From a virus, in the IMG/VR virus record IMGVR_UViG_3300037189_004330, positions 1 to 21,625 of that record: a DNA stretch of 21,625 bases. One strand, 5' to 3'. The position numbers and the translations under genes are program-made. Shown in pieces: positions 6,793-13,651 of this stretch. The notes beneath the pieces were generated by a model, which was not told the origin of the DNA, searched no databases, and was given only the letters and a program-made list of their open reading frames with translations. Within the stretch, counting starts at the first letter, position 1; the number at the start of each line of letters is the position of its first letter.

Positions 6793-8115
6793 ATGGCTTC
6801 AATTAAAAACATATTGCCAAAAGGTTTCCTTTGGTTTGGGCAACCAAATGTACCAAACATATTAAGAAGCGAAGAAGCTAAAGCAAACTTATCAAAAACA
6901 ACGCTTCCAATTCGTTTGGCTCGTATTAAACAGGATGCTTTGTCCTGGAGATTAGCATGTGAAGAAGCGGAACGTCCATTCAATCCGTTTAGGGTTCGAA
7001 TGCAACAAATTTACATTGACACAATCTTAGATGGTCATGTTAAGGCTTGTGTTGAGAGAAGAAAGGATTTGACATTGTTAAGAGATTGGCAATTTGTAAA
7101 TAAAAACAATGAGGTTAACGATGAGGTTGGCCAGATGTTAAATAAACCTTGGTTTAATCGTTTTATGTCGCATTCCTTAGACACTTTAATGTACGGTTAT
7201 TCTTTAATTGAATTAGGAGACTGTGTAAACAATGAATTTAAAGACATAAAAGTAACAAAACGTTGGTACGTTTCACCGGATCGTTATGTTGTGTCAAATA
7301 TGGCCTACAATTTATCCGGGACACCTTTTAAGGATGAGCCTTGGAGTGATTGGCATGTATATTTATCAACTCCCAACGACATAGGAACCTCCGACAGTGG
7401 ATATGGTTTATTTTATGAAGTTGCTTTGTATCAAATATTTTTAAGAAATATTTTAGGGTACAATGGTGACTTTTTAGAATTGTTCGGCCAACCTATTAGA
7501 GTAGGTAAAACAAATAAACAGGAATTAGCAGAACGCGAGAACTTTGCTTCAGCATTGCAAGACATGGGAAGCGCGGGTTGGATTTTGATGGATGCAATCG
7601 ACGATCAAATCGAATTGATTGAAAGCGGAAACGTTGGAAGTTCATGGCAAGCCTATTCAAATTTTGAAAAACGCCTTCAAGGATTAATCTCGAAACTAAT
7701 TTTAGGACATTCTGACGCATTAGACAGCACACCAGGAAAGTTAGGATCTACTCAAGGAGAAGAAAGCCCGGCAGCGCAAGCAATGGAAGACAAACAATCC
7801 AAGGATGGAACGTTTATAACTGACGTTATTAACAGCGAGCTTCTTCCAAGACTTAGAAAATTTGGTTTTAATATTCCAGACGATTGTATTTTTGAATTTA
7901 AAAACGATCACGAAGTACAAGAGAATAACGACAAAGTTATAAGCCAAGCCGTAGAGATTAAAAAAGCCGGGTTCCAAATGTCAAAAGATTATTTTGAAGA
8001 GCAAACGGGAATTAAATTATTTGATTTGCCAGCTGCTGAGTCAAGCCCTGCGGTAATTCAAAGCCAGCCAACAACAAGCATAAAAGACAAACTTAAAAAT
8101 ATATACAAATCATGA
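6793..8115 (+). CDS. Mu gp29-like (DUF935) portal protein
   Basis: A 440-residue portal of the Mu type, forming the dodecameric channel for DNA entry and exit. Family signs: GHVKACVERRKDLTL (81-95), YGYSLIELG (134-142), DFLELFGQPIRVGKT (226-240) and the Gly/Ser-rich LGSTQGEESPAAQAM region. The C-terminal about 30 residues are Ser/Pro-rich and probably flexible. It begins directly after the DUF1320 stop and overlaps the ferritin-like gene by ATGA, so the next gene is translationally coupled to it. Confidence 0.9.
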   Translation: MASIKNILPKGFLWFGQPNVPNILRSEEAKANLSKTTLPIRLARIKQDALSWRLACEEAERPFNPFRVRMQQIYIDTILDGHVKACVERRKDLTLLRDWQFVNKNNEVNDEVGQMLNKPWFNRFMSHSLDTLMYGYSLIELGDCVNNEFKDIKVTKRWYVSPDRYVVSNMAYNLSGTPFKDEPWSDWHVYLSTPNDIGTSDSGYGLFYEVALYQIFLRNILGYNGDFLELFGQPIRVGKTNKQELAERENFASALQDMGSAGWILMDAIDDQIELIESGNVGSSWQAYSNFEKRLQGLISKLILGHSDALDSTPGKLGSTQGEESPAAQAMEDKQSKDGTFITDVINSELLPRLRKFGFNIPDDCIFEFKNDHEVQENNDKVISQAVEIKKAGFQMSKDYFEEQTGIKLFDLPAAESSPAVIQSQPTTSIKDKLKNIYKS

Positions 8116-8615
8116 AACCAAATACTATAAATCAAGCAACTATTGACGCTTTATTGACGCGTTTAAAAGATGAGTTTACGGCTTATTATTTTTATAGATC
8201 CGCTTCGAATTGGTGCAACAATGTAGGATATAAAAAAGCGGGCGAATATTTTGCAGCAGAAAGCGCAGACGAATTGGTGCACGCAAAAAAATTAGAAAAC
8301 TTTTTAGTTGATTGGAATGTTGACGTAAAACTGCCGTTTATCGACTCGCCACAAAGTACCTTTTTAAATTTAGTTGACGTAATAGAAAAAGCCTATCAAT
8401 TAGAGTACAATCTTTATTTAGGTTATGACTTTACAAGCGATGAGATTATAAGTAGAAAGGAACACAATACTTATGGATTTTTACAATTTTTTAGAGACGT
8501 TCAATTGAAGTCAGTTGCAGAATATAGCGACATGTTGAATTTATTGGACGGGGTAGATATTAGAGACAAGGCAAAATTATTGTTATTAGACGAGCATTTG
8601 TTCGGTGAAGATTAA
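8112..8615 (+). CDS. Ferritin-like diiron protein inside the head module
   Basis: A 167-residue protein that aligns by eye along its length with bacterial ferritins. Helix A carries DEFTAYYFYRSASNW with E21. Helix B carries ESADELVHAKKLENF with the ExxH pair E54/H57. The B-C connection has LPFIDSP, helix C has AYQLEYNLYL with E98, and helix D has FLQFFRDVQ with Q131. The ferroxidase ligands equivalent to E17, E50, H53, E94 and Q127 of E. coli FtnA are therefore present. The equivalent of E130 looks replaced (S134), so the second iron site may be altered. Coupled by ATGA to the portal and by TAATG to the MuF gene. It may bind iron or other metal, be a cage or virion component, or protect from oxidants; the virion role is inference. 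Confidence 0.85.
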   Translation: MKPNTINQATIDALLTRLKDEFTAYYFYRSASNWCNNVGYKKAGEYFAAESADELVHAKKLENFLVDWNVDVKLPFIDSPQSTFLNLVDVIEKAYQLEYNLYLGYDFTSDEIISRKEHNTYGFLQFFRDVQLKSVAEYSDMLNLLDGVDIRDKAKLLLLDEHLFGED

Positions 8616-10033
8616 TGAAATACACAGAGAGACAACTTAATAATCTATTAGAGGGTATCTATGCGGGTGATATCGACGTGGATAACCTTCCAAAAGATTT
8701 GTTTAATGCAGTTTCTAATTATTTAACCAGTGCGTTAGGTAAAATAGAGGGTAAAATTAGCGAGTCAATGACAAGGGAATTGACCTCTAATTTACAAATA
8801 TTTTCGGGAGCTAAAGTTTATCAAAGCGTGAGAGAAATGTCTTTATTAAAAGACGATGAAACGATAAAAACGTTTAAAGAGTTTTCAACAGAAGCCGAGA
8901 GAACATTTGATCAATATTACAAGCAATGGGCCCAGGCGGAATACAACACGACAATAGGCCAAGCGCAAATGATTGAGCGTTGGGAACAAATAGAAAACCA
9001 AAAGGAACGTTTGCCTTTTTTAAAATATTCGGCGGTAATTGATACGCAGACAAGTGAAATTTGTTTACCTTTGGACGGAATTTGTCTTCCGGTAAATGAT
9101 AGTTTCTGGGATAGCAATTCACCGCTTAATCATTTTAATTGTAGATGCACGTTAGAGCAATTGGATGAGTTTGATGCAGTAGTAACAGAACAAAGCAAAG
9201 TTGATGAAGCCACTAAAGAAATGGACGGTAAAAGAGAGGATTTATTTAGCAGTAATCCTTATAAGGATCGAGCTATCTTTAATGATACGCACCCTTACTT
9301 TGATATTCCGAAACAGGATTTAGGCAGCGTCTTAGAATTAGCGGATCAATTTATCCCAGCCAATAGTATAAAAGAAGCTAGGGGATTGTTTAAAACAATA
9401 GTAGAGGAAAACTCTGTATTAAAAGTTGATAAAGTTGTTTTTGATAGTAAACTAAGTTTAGAGTCGGTAAATTTAAGGCTAGAGTCTTTAAATGATTTGT
9501 TAAAAGAATATAATGTAGCAGAAGGAACAGGATTGGCAAATCCAACAAAAATAACTTTAAGAAGTACGGATAGCTACTACGGAGCTGTAACAAGATCAAG
9601 AAATTATCGAGACGGTCAATGGTTAAGTAATATAAATTTAGGTAGTAAGACGGACAGCGTAACAAATAGATTATTTTTAGAAGGAAAAACAATAGAGAGA
9701 GGCAAGAGCGCTGTAGATGCTATAAATATTGAAAAAGCAACAACAGTACACGAATTTGCACACGTTATCGCTGTAGATTATGACTCCGGTGTTAATGTTA
9801 AAGATTTTTTTGGCGATCTTAGAAAATTAATGAATGAATATCGAGAAGAAAGATTGGTATTAAATAAAAATAGTGATTTGAGTGGATTGTATAAAATATC
9901 TTTGGGTAAATATGCAAATACTAATATAAATGAATTTATGGCCGAAGGATTTACCGAATACAAATTAAATTCTAATCCTTCAAAGTACGCAAAAAAAATA
10001 GGTAATTTAATTGATAAATATTTCAAAAAATGA
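8615..10033 (+). CDS. MuF minor head protein fused to a zincin metallopeptidase domain
   Basis: A 472-residue two-part protein. Residues about 130-185 are the SPP1 gp7 / Mu gpF core: PFLKYSAVIDTQTSEIC, LDGICLPVNDSFW and the NCRC signature (175-178). A linker with HPYFDIP follows. The C-terminal region (about 255-472) contains HEFAH at 379-383, the HExxH zinc motif, and NEFMAEGFTEY at 439-449, whose E444 is a likely third ligand. MuF proteins sit near the portal and can enter the cell with DNA. MuF proteins with variable C-terminal enzymatic domains are known as a class of phage-encoded polymorphic toxins. This one may be a protease delivered to the host or competitor, or a capsid-processing enzyme. 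MuF and zincin assignments are firm; target and role are inference. Confidence 0.87.
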   Translation: MKYTERQLNNLLEGIYAGDIDVDNLPKDLFNAVSNYLTSALGKIEGKISESMTRELTSNLQIFSGAKVYQSVREMSLLKDDETIKTFKEFSTEAERTFDQYYKQWAQAEYNTTIGQAQMIERWEQIENQKERLPFLKYSAVIDTQTSEICLPLDGICLPVNDSFWDSNSPLNHFNCRCTLEQLDEFDAVVTEQSKVDEATKEMDGKREDLFSSNPYKDRAIFNDTHPYFDIPKQDLGSVLELADQFIPANSIKEARGLFKTIVEENSVLKVDKVVFDSKLSLESVNLRLESLNDLLKEYNVAEGTGLANPTKITLRSTDSYYGAVTRSRNYRDGQWLSNINLGSKTDSVTNRLFLEGKTIERGKSAVDAINIEKATTVHEFAHVIAVDYDSGVNVKDFFGDLRKLMNEYREERLVLNKNSDLSGLYKISLGKYANTNINEFMAEGFTEYKLNSNPSKYAKKIGNLIDKYFKK

Positions 10034-10200
10034 AAAATATTGAACCTTGTTTAAATTGTAAGTTTTTATTGGAATATGGTTGTAAGGCTTATCCGGATGG
10101 AATTAAGGATGAATTCGCCCAAGGGATAAAAATTCACACTAAAGTTGAAAAAGACCAGGAGGGAGATTTTGTATTTACACCTGTAGAAGATGGCGAATAA
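10030..10200 (+). CDS. Small Cys-rich protein following MuF
   Basis: A 56-residue protein starting at the ATGA overlap with the MuF gene and overlapping the next gene by 11 bases. It reads MKNIEPCLNCKFLLEYGCKA at the N-terminus, then YPDGIKDEF and a GDFVFTP end. C7-x2-C10 and C18 with the following (F/Y)PDGI resemble a small family often found right after MuF genes. It could be a zinc-stabilised accessory of the head or of MuF. An immunity role against the metallopeptidase is conceivable from position alone, but the same family seems to occur beside MuF genes without toxin domains, so I consider that unlikely. Confidence 0.7.
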   Translation: MKNIEPCLNCKFLLEYGCKAYPDGIKDEFAQGIKIHTKVEKDQEGDFVFTPVEDGE

Positions 10201-10591
10201 CTTTAATTTTGGAGAGATAGCAAAAAAAATAAAATCAATCGATTTGTCTTTGGATATGGCGAACACGGCAAAGAATGATTTTTTAAATAATTTTAAAACG
10301 CAATCTTTTAACGGTAAAGCGTGGCAAAAAAGAAAAAGTACTAAGGACGTGGGCCGAAATTTATTAGTAAAATCGGGAAGGTTGCGCCGAGATGTTTCGA
10401 ATTCAGTTAGTGCAGGACATAAGAACAGTAATTTAAGCTATACATTGGTAGTAAACAATCCTTATGCTGACTATAACAACGAAGGAACAAACAAAATGCC
10501 TCAGCGTCAATTCGTAGGAATGACACCGGAATTAAATAAAAAACTATTATTAAAAATAAGTCAAAGATTAAGTAAAGCATGGGAGATATAA
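10190..10591 (+). CDS. gpG-like phage virion morphogenesis / head-tail completion protein
   Basis: A 133-residue basic protein of the Mu gpG / HK97 gp10-like morphogenesis type. The diagnostic stretches are GKAWQKRKS (43-51), LLVKSGRLRRDVSNSV (58-73), NPYADYNNEGT (90-100) and MPQRQFVGM (103-111). It joins heads to tails late in assembly. The start at 10190 overlaps the Cys-rich gene by 11 bases, and the end overlaps the next gene by 13 bases. Confidence 0.85.
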   Translation: MANNFNFGEIAKKIKSIDLSLDMANTAKNDFLNNFKTQSFNGKAWQKRKSTKDVGRNLLVKSGRLRRDVSNSVSAGHKNSNLSYTLVVNNPYADYNNEGTNKMPQRQFVGMTPELNKKLLLKISQRLSKAWEI

Positions 10592-11061
10592 TTCAAGAAA
10601 TAATCGACAGGCTGAAATCTTTAAATGAGTTTAATTTTGTAACCATTTGGAACAATCAATTCCAATACATGCAAGACGGATCCATTTATTCATTTCCTAT
10701 GCCTTGTGCCTTAGTTGAAGTCCAAACAAATGACACGCAATCAATTGGCGGATATGTTCAAGGCTCTGACATTACGATTGTTATTCATATAGGCCAGGAT
10801 TATTACAATGGATCTAATATGGACGAGAATTTTAATATATTTCAATTGCGTGATATTGTTGTTAAATCAATTTCGCATTTTAAATCGACAAAAAGTAGTA
10901 TATTTGTAAAAGTTAGCGAGGATCAAGATTTTGAACATTCAAACGTTTATCATTACAAATTAACTTACAAAACGCAATGGATTGACGAGACGGCCAAAGC
11001 GTTGGAATATTACACAACCGGAACGACAGGAATTGACACAGCAATAACAATAACACATTAA
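10579..11061 (+). CDS. Tail terminator / tail completion-like protein
   Basis: A 160-residue protein with an N-terminal helix (IIQEIIDRLKSL) followed by alternating strands (CALVEVQ, DITIVIHIGQDYY) and a second helix (NIFQLRDIVVKSI). This arrangement is typical of tail terminator proteins that cap the tail tube. It lies directly after the gpG-like gene, the usual place for it. No catalytic motif. The call is from fold-like pattern and neighbours, so moderate. Confidence 0.6.
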   Translation: MGDIIQEIIDRLKSLNEFNFVTIWNNQFQYMQDGSIYSFPMPCALVEVQTNDTQSIGGYVQGSDITIVIHIGQDYYNGSNMDENFNIFQLRDIVVKSISHFKSTKSSIFVKVSEDQDFEHSNVYHYKLTYKTQWIDETAKALEYYTTGTTGIDTAITITH

Positions 11062-11065
11062 TAAA

Positions 11066-11911
11066 ATGGCTAGGACATTAGAACAAATACAGGCTTCAAT
11101 TATAGCTAATATTCAAAGCACGCCCGAACTAGTAGAGGCAAATAGTACAAGCACGCGCGCAATATGGCGTTTATTTTCTTACGTTGTATCGGTTGCAATA
11201 TTAATACTAGAGCAAATAATTGACGTTTTTAAGGCAGAAAATGAAATTACAATTGCTTCAGCAATTCCAAACACTGCCGCTTGGTTGACTAAGAGTGTTT
11301 TTAATTTTCAATATTCAGCAACCAATCCTCAAATTATACAATTAAACAATTTAGTTCCTTATTATCCGGTTGTCGATAGTTCGCTTAGAATAATAACTCG
11401 TTGTTCTGTTGTTACAACTATATCAAATAAAGTAACTATAAAGATAGCTAAAAGCGAGCCTCCTGTTGCGTTAAGTGCTGCGGAATTGAGCGCTTTGCAA
11501 GGTTATATTAATACCATTGGAGTTGCAGGAGTTCAATACAATTGTTTGTCAACTGCTGCCGATAGAGTTTACATAAGCGGCGACATTTTTTATGACGGTC
11601 AATATAGTTCAACCATTCAAGGTACTGTTATAAACGCAATAAATACCTTTTTATCGTCTCTACCTTTTAACGGACAATTAAAAATCTCAGACTTAGAATT
11701 GGCGATTAGAAATATTACCGGAGTAAACGATTTATTGATCAAAGACATTAAGGTCCGTCCTTATTCTACTACATTTGCAAATGGAACTTATTTAATACAA
11801 AATAAAACAACAATAAGCCGTTTATTCCCTACGATTTCGGGATACATTGTACAAGAAGACACCACAGGGAACACATTTGCTGACTCTTTAAATTTTGTAT
11901 CGAATGTATAA
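11066..11911 (+). CDS. Baseplate J-like (gpJ/gp47) wedge protein
   Basis: A 281-residue protein with the layout of baseplate J proteins. The N-terminus reads ARTLEQIQASIIANI, then a helical region carries IWRLFSYVVSVAILILEQII. Later come the VGVAGVQYNC-like turn (NTIGVAGVQYNC), the DIFYDGQYSSTIQGTV segment, and the end of the core NGQLKISDLELAIRNITGV. This last motif (lkisdl...i..v.GV.d) is the family signature. It builds the wedge of the contractile tail baseplate. The hydrophobic run near residues 36-50 is normal for the family and not a membrane anchor in my view. Confidence 0.82.
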   Translation: MARTLEQIQASIIANIQSTPELVEANSTSTRAIWRLFSYVVSVAILILEQIIDVFKAENEITIASAIPNTAAWLTKSVFNFQYSATNPQIIQLNNLVPYYPVVDSSLRIITRCSVVTTISNKVTIKIAKSEPPVALSAAELSALQGYINTIGVAGVQYNCLSTAADRVYISGDIFYDGQYSSTIQGTVINAINTFLSSLPFNGQLKISDLELAIRNITGVNDLLIKDIKVRPYSTTFANGTYLIQNKTTISRLFPTISGYIVQEDTTGNTFADSLNFVSNV

Positions 11912-12563
11912 TGTAGATTACAATCAAAAAGTAATTGAAACGCTTGTTCCAGATAAAAGGCAACCTAAAACAGTTGCGTTCCTTCAACAACTAGCAAAAG
12001 AAGTAAGTATTAACCATAATTTATTGTTCAATATTTACAAAAGTTACCAATCCGCAGCGGTATGGACTGCGGGAACTTATGCAAGGTATGACATTGTTAG
12101 ATATGCAAAAAGCATATACATTGCAGCGCAAACAACAACAAACGAACCGACATTTACAAACGCCTGGGTTTTGGTATCACCTAACTTTATGGGCAATGAT
12201 TTTCGTTTGGCTATTCGTGGTGAAAAATTAAACTTAGAATATGCGTTGAATACTTGGTTTAATACTACATTTAGACAACCTCCATTAACAAGCGATATTT
12301 ATTTAACTACAAATAATATTATTGATAGTGTTTTTAGAGTTGGTTTTAATGAATTTGAAAGTTCAAAAATTTACACAGAAACTTCTAGCGAATTTGTAAT
12401 AAATAATTACGCATTTACAAATCAATTTAATTTGACAATAAGTGTTCCTACAGGGGTTTATAATTCATTAGGAGCAACGAACGACATTAGAACTTCAATA
12501 ATTAGGAATTTTGCTGACTTATATATTAGCGCAGGAATAACATATAACATAATTACATACTAA
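11904..12563 (+). CDS. Baseplate-associated protein with a carbohydrate-binding-like module
   Basis: A 219-residue protein between the J-like wedge and the tail fibre, a slot held by the I-like (Mu gp48) baseplate protein. Residues about 53-93 carry VWTAGTYARYDIVRYAKS and then WVLVSPNF, the W-x2-GTYA...V.Y...Y.a pattern of small carbohydrate-binding (CBM5/12-like) modules. The rest (LAIRGEKLNLEYALN, YNSLGATNDIRT) is unassigned. An in-frame TTG at 11895 would extend it by three codons; ATG 11904 is preferred, overlapping the J-like stop by 8 bases. Probably at the baseplate rim near the fibre. Confidence 0.6.
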   Translation: MYNVDYNQKVIETLVPDKRQPKTVAFLQQLAKEVSINHNLLFNIYKSYQSAAVWTAGTYARYDIVRYAKSIYIAAQTTTNEPTFTNAWVLVSPNFMGNDFRLAIRGEKLNLEYALNTWFNTTFRQPPLTSDIYLTTNNIIDSVFRVGFNEFESSKIYTETSSEFVINNYAFTNQFNLTISVPTGVYNSLGATNDIRTSIIRNFADLYISAGITYNIITY

Positions 12564-12567
12564 AAAA

Positions 12568-13440
12568 ATGAAAAGATTAGACACCTCATCGATTACCTCA
12601 TCGATAGCAATGCCAATAAAAGCGGGAACGTTAGAATTTTTACAAGACGCAAACAAAGAGACAATTGCAAGCGTTATGAAAGCTCTGTTAGGATTTACTC
12701 CCGACTCAAATACTATTTATATTTTAAATGGTTGCATAAACTCAAATACGGCTCCATCTTATAATGTTAGTGCTGGGGTTGTTTATTATAATGGCGAAAT
12801 TTACGAAGTTTCCGCGTTTAGTTTTACAACTACGGGAACAGATCTAGCCTATCCAAATTTAACGGTTACACAATACACAACAAACGCGGATCCGGTACAA
12901 TTTACAGACGGAACTCCTAGAAATGTTCATAACATTAGAAGTTTTACAGTAACTGCAACCTCAACAAATACAGGTTATCCTGTTTTTAGTAATTGGTTGC
13001 AAGCGGGAGCCTGGATAAAAGGAGACACAAAAGAAATTGTTTGCGATAGTACTTACATGGGTATTAACTTTGATAGTACAGGTTTAGGACGTAAAGAACG
13101 CAAAGGATGGGCAATAATGAACGGATCAAATGGGACTCCAAATGATAACGGAAAAGTTGTAATTGCTTATGGTACCGACTACACAACATTGGGAGCAACG
13201 GGCGGAAGTAGAGATTCCGTAGTTGTTGCGCATACTCACGGACAAAGAACAAGTAGTTCAAACGGGAACGATACACCACAGATAAAAGCCTCCGGATCCA
13301 CAAATCCTGTTGCCGGTTATTCTGGTAATACTTCAGACGGAGGAACGCGGGAACAATTATTTACAGATAGCGCCGGGGTTTCTGGAGTTGATAAAAACAT
13401 GATGCCTTATGTTGTTCGTTTAAGAATTATGAAAATATAA
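12568..13440 (+). CDS. Tail fibre / collar-domain adhesin
   Basis: A 290-residue tail fibre or receptor-binding protein. The N-terminus (about 1-150) is strand-rich with an early helix that probably attaches to the baseplate. The C-terminal domain has KGWAIMNGSNGTPNDNGK (179-196) and GATGGSRDSVVVAHTHG (209-225). The AHTHG gives the HxH metal pair H222/H224 typical of short tail fibre collar domains. It ends with MMPYVVRLRIMKI (278-290), the usual terminal strand. It probably binds the cell surface. At 290 residues it is short for a main fibre. I see no separate fibre-assembly gene next to it. Confidence 0.75.
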   Translation: MKRLDTSSITSSIAMPIKAGTLEFLQDANKETIASVMKALLGFTPDSNTIYILNGCINSNTAPSYNVSAGVVYYNGEIYEVSAFSFTTTGTDLAYPNLTVTQYTTNADPVQFTDGTPRNVHNIRSFTVTATSTNTGYPVFSNWLQAGAWIKGDTKEIVCDSTYMGINFDSTGLGRKERKGWAIMNGSNGTPNDNGKVVIAYGTDYTTLGATGGSRDSVVVAHTHGQRTSSSNGNDTPQIKASGSTNPVAGYSGNTSDGGTREQLFTDSAGVSGVDKNMMPYVVRLRIMKI

Positions 13441-13447
13441 ATATTAT

Positions 13448-13600
13448 ATGAAAAACCAAACTTTGCAGCGTAGAGTTACAGCCTATCCCTTGCCAAATAC
13501 TTATCGAAAGTTAATGTTATTGGCCGATAAGCAAGGTAGGAGCGTGAGCGGGATAATTTCTGAAGCCTTGCAGGAGTACGTTAATAAACCTAAAAAATAA
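13448..13600 (+). CDS. Ribbon-helix-helix (Arc/CopG-like) regulator, small
   Basis: A 50-residue protein starting 7 bases after the fibre stop. It reads as a complete ribbon-helix-helix domain: a strand TLQRRVTAYPL (5-15), helix A TYRKLMLLADKQGRS (19-33) and helix B SVSGIISEALQEYV (33-46). Such dimers bind short palindromic operators. The stop codon is immediately followed, and in fact overlapped, by an inverted repeat that flanks a promoter for the capsid genes, so this gene probably encodes the repressor or modulator of that promoter and of itself only if read-through occurs. The fold is clear; the target is inference. Confidence 0.8.
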   Translation: MKNQTLQRRVTAYPLPNTYRKLMLLADKQGRSVSGIISEALQEYVNKPKK

Positions 13601-13646
13601 ATTTATAACGTACTTTTTAAGGTATGTTTGCAATTGTTATAAATTT
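13599..13646. repeat. Perfect 11-base inverted repeat around the capsid-operon promoter
   Basis: AAATTTATAAC at 13599-13609 and GTTATAAATTT at 13636-13646 are exact reverse complements separated by 26 bases. Inside lies a second, imperfect palindrome, TACTTTTTAAGGTA at 13611-13624. The arms bracket the -7 element at 13623-13630. An operator is the most likely reading; there is no trailing T run, so it is not an intrinsic terminator. Confidence 0.7.
13602..13630 (+). promoter_or_regulatory. Bacteroidota-type promoter for the protease/capsid operon
   Basis: TATGTTTG at 13623-13630 is an exact TAnnTTTG match, with TTTA at 13602-13605 as a one-mismatch -33 at 17-base spacing. Transcription would start near 13634-13638, so the right arm of the inverted repeat would lie at the start of the short leader before the ATG at 13652. 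The -33 candidate lies in the left arm, so binding there would block it. Confidence 0.55.
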
Positions 13647-13651
13647 GTATT

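Noticed and set aside
9390-9692. Minus-strand Leu-rich open frame of 100 codons
   Set aside because: Antisense shadow of the MuF-zincin gene, with Leu/Tyr low complexity and no motif.
13599-13646. The inverted repeat as an intrinsic terminator for the fibre/RHH transcript
   Set aside because: The stem is A/T only apart from one G-C pair, the loop is 26 bases and no T run follows.
13640-13647. TAAATTTG as a second promoter -7 element
   Set aside because: It lies within the right arm of the repeat and has no acceptable -33 partner at the correct spacing; transcription would start at or within the ATG of the protease.
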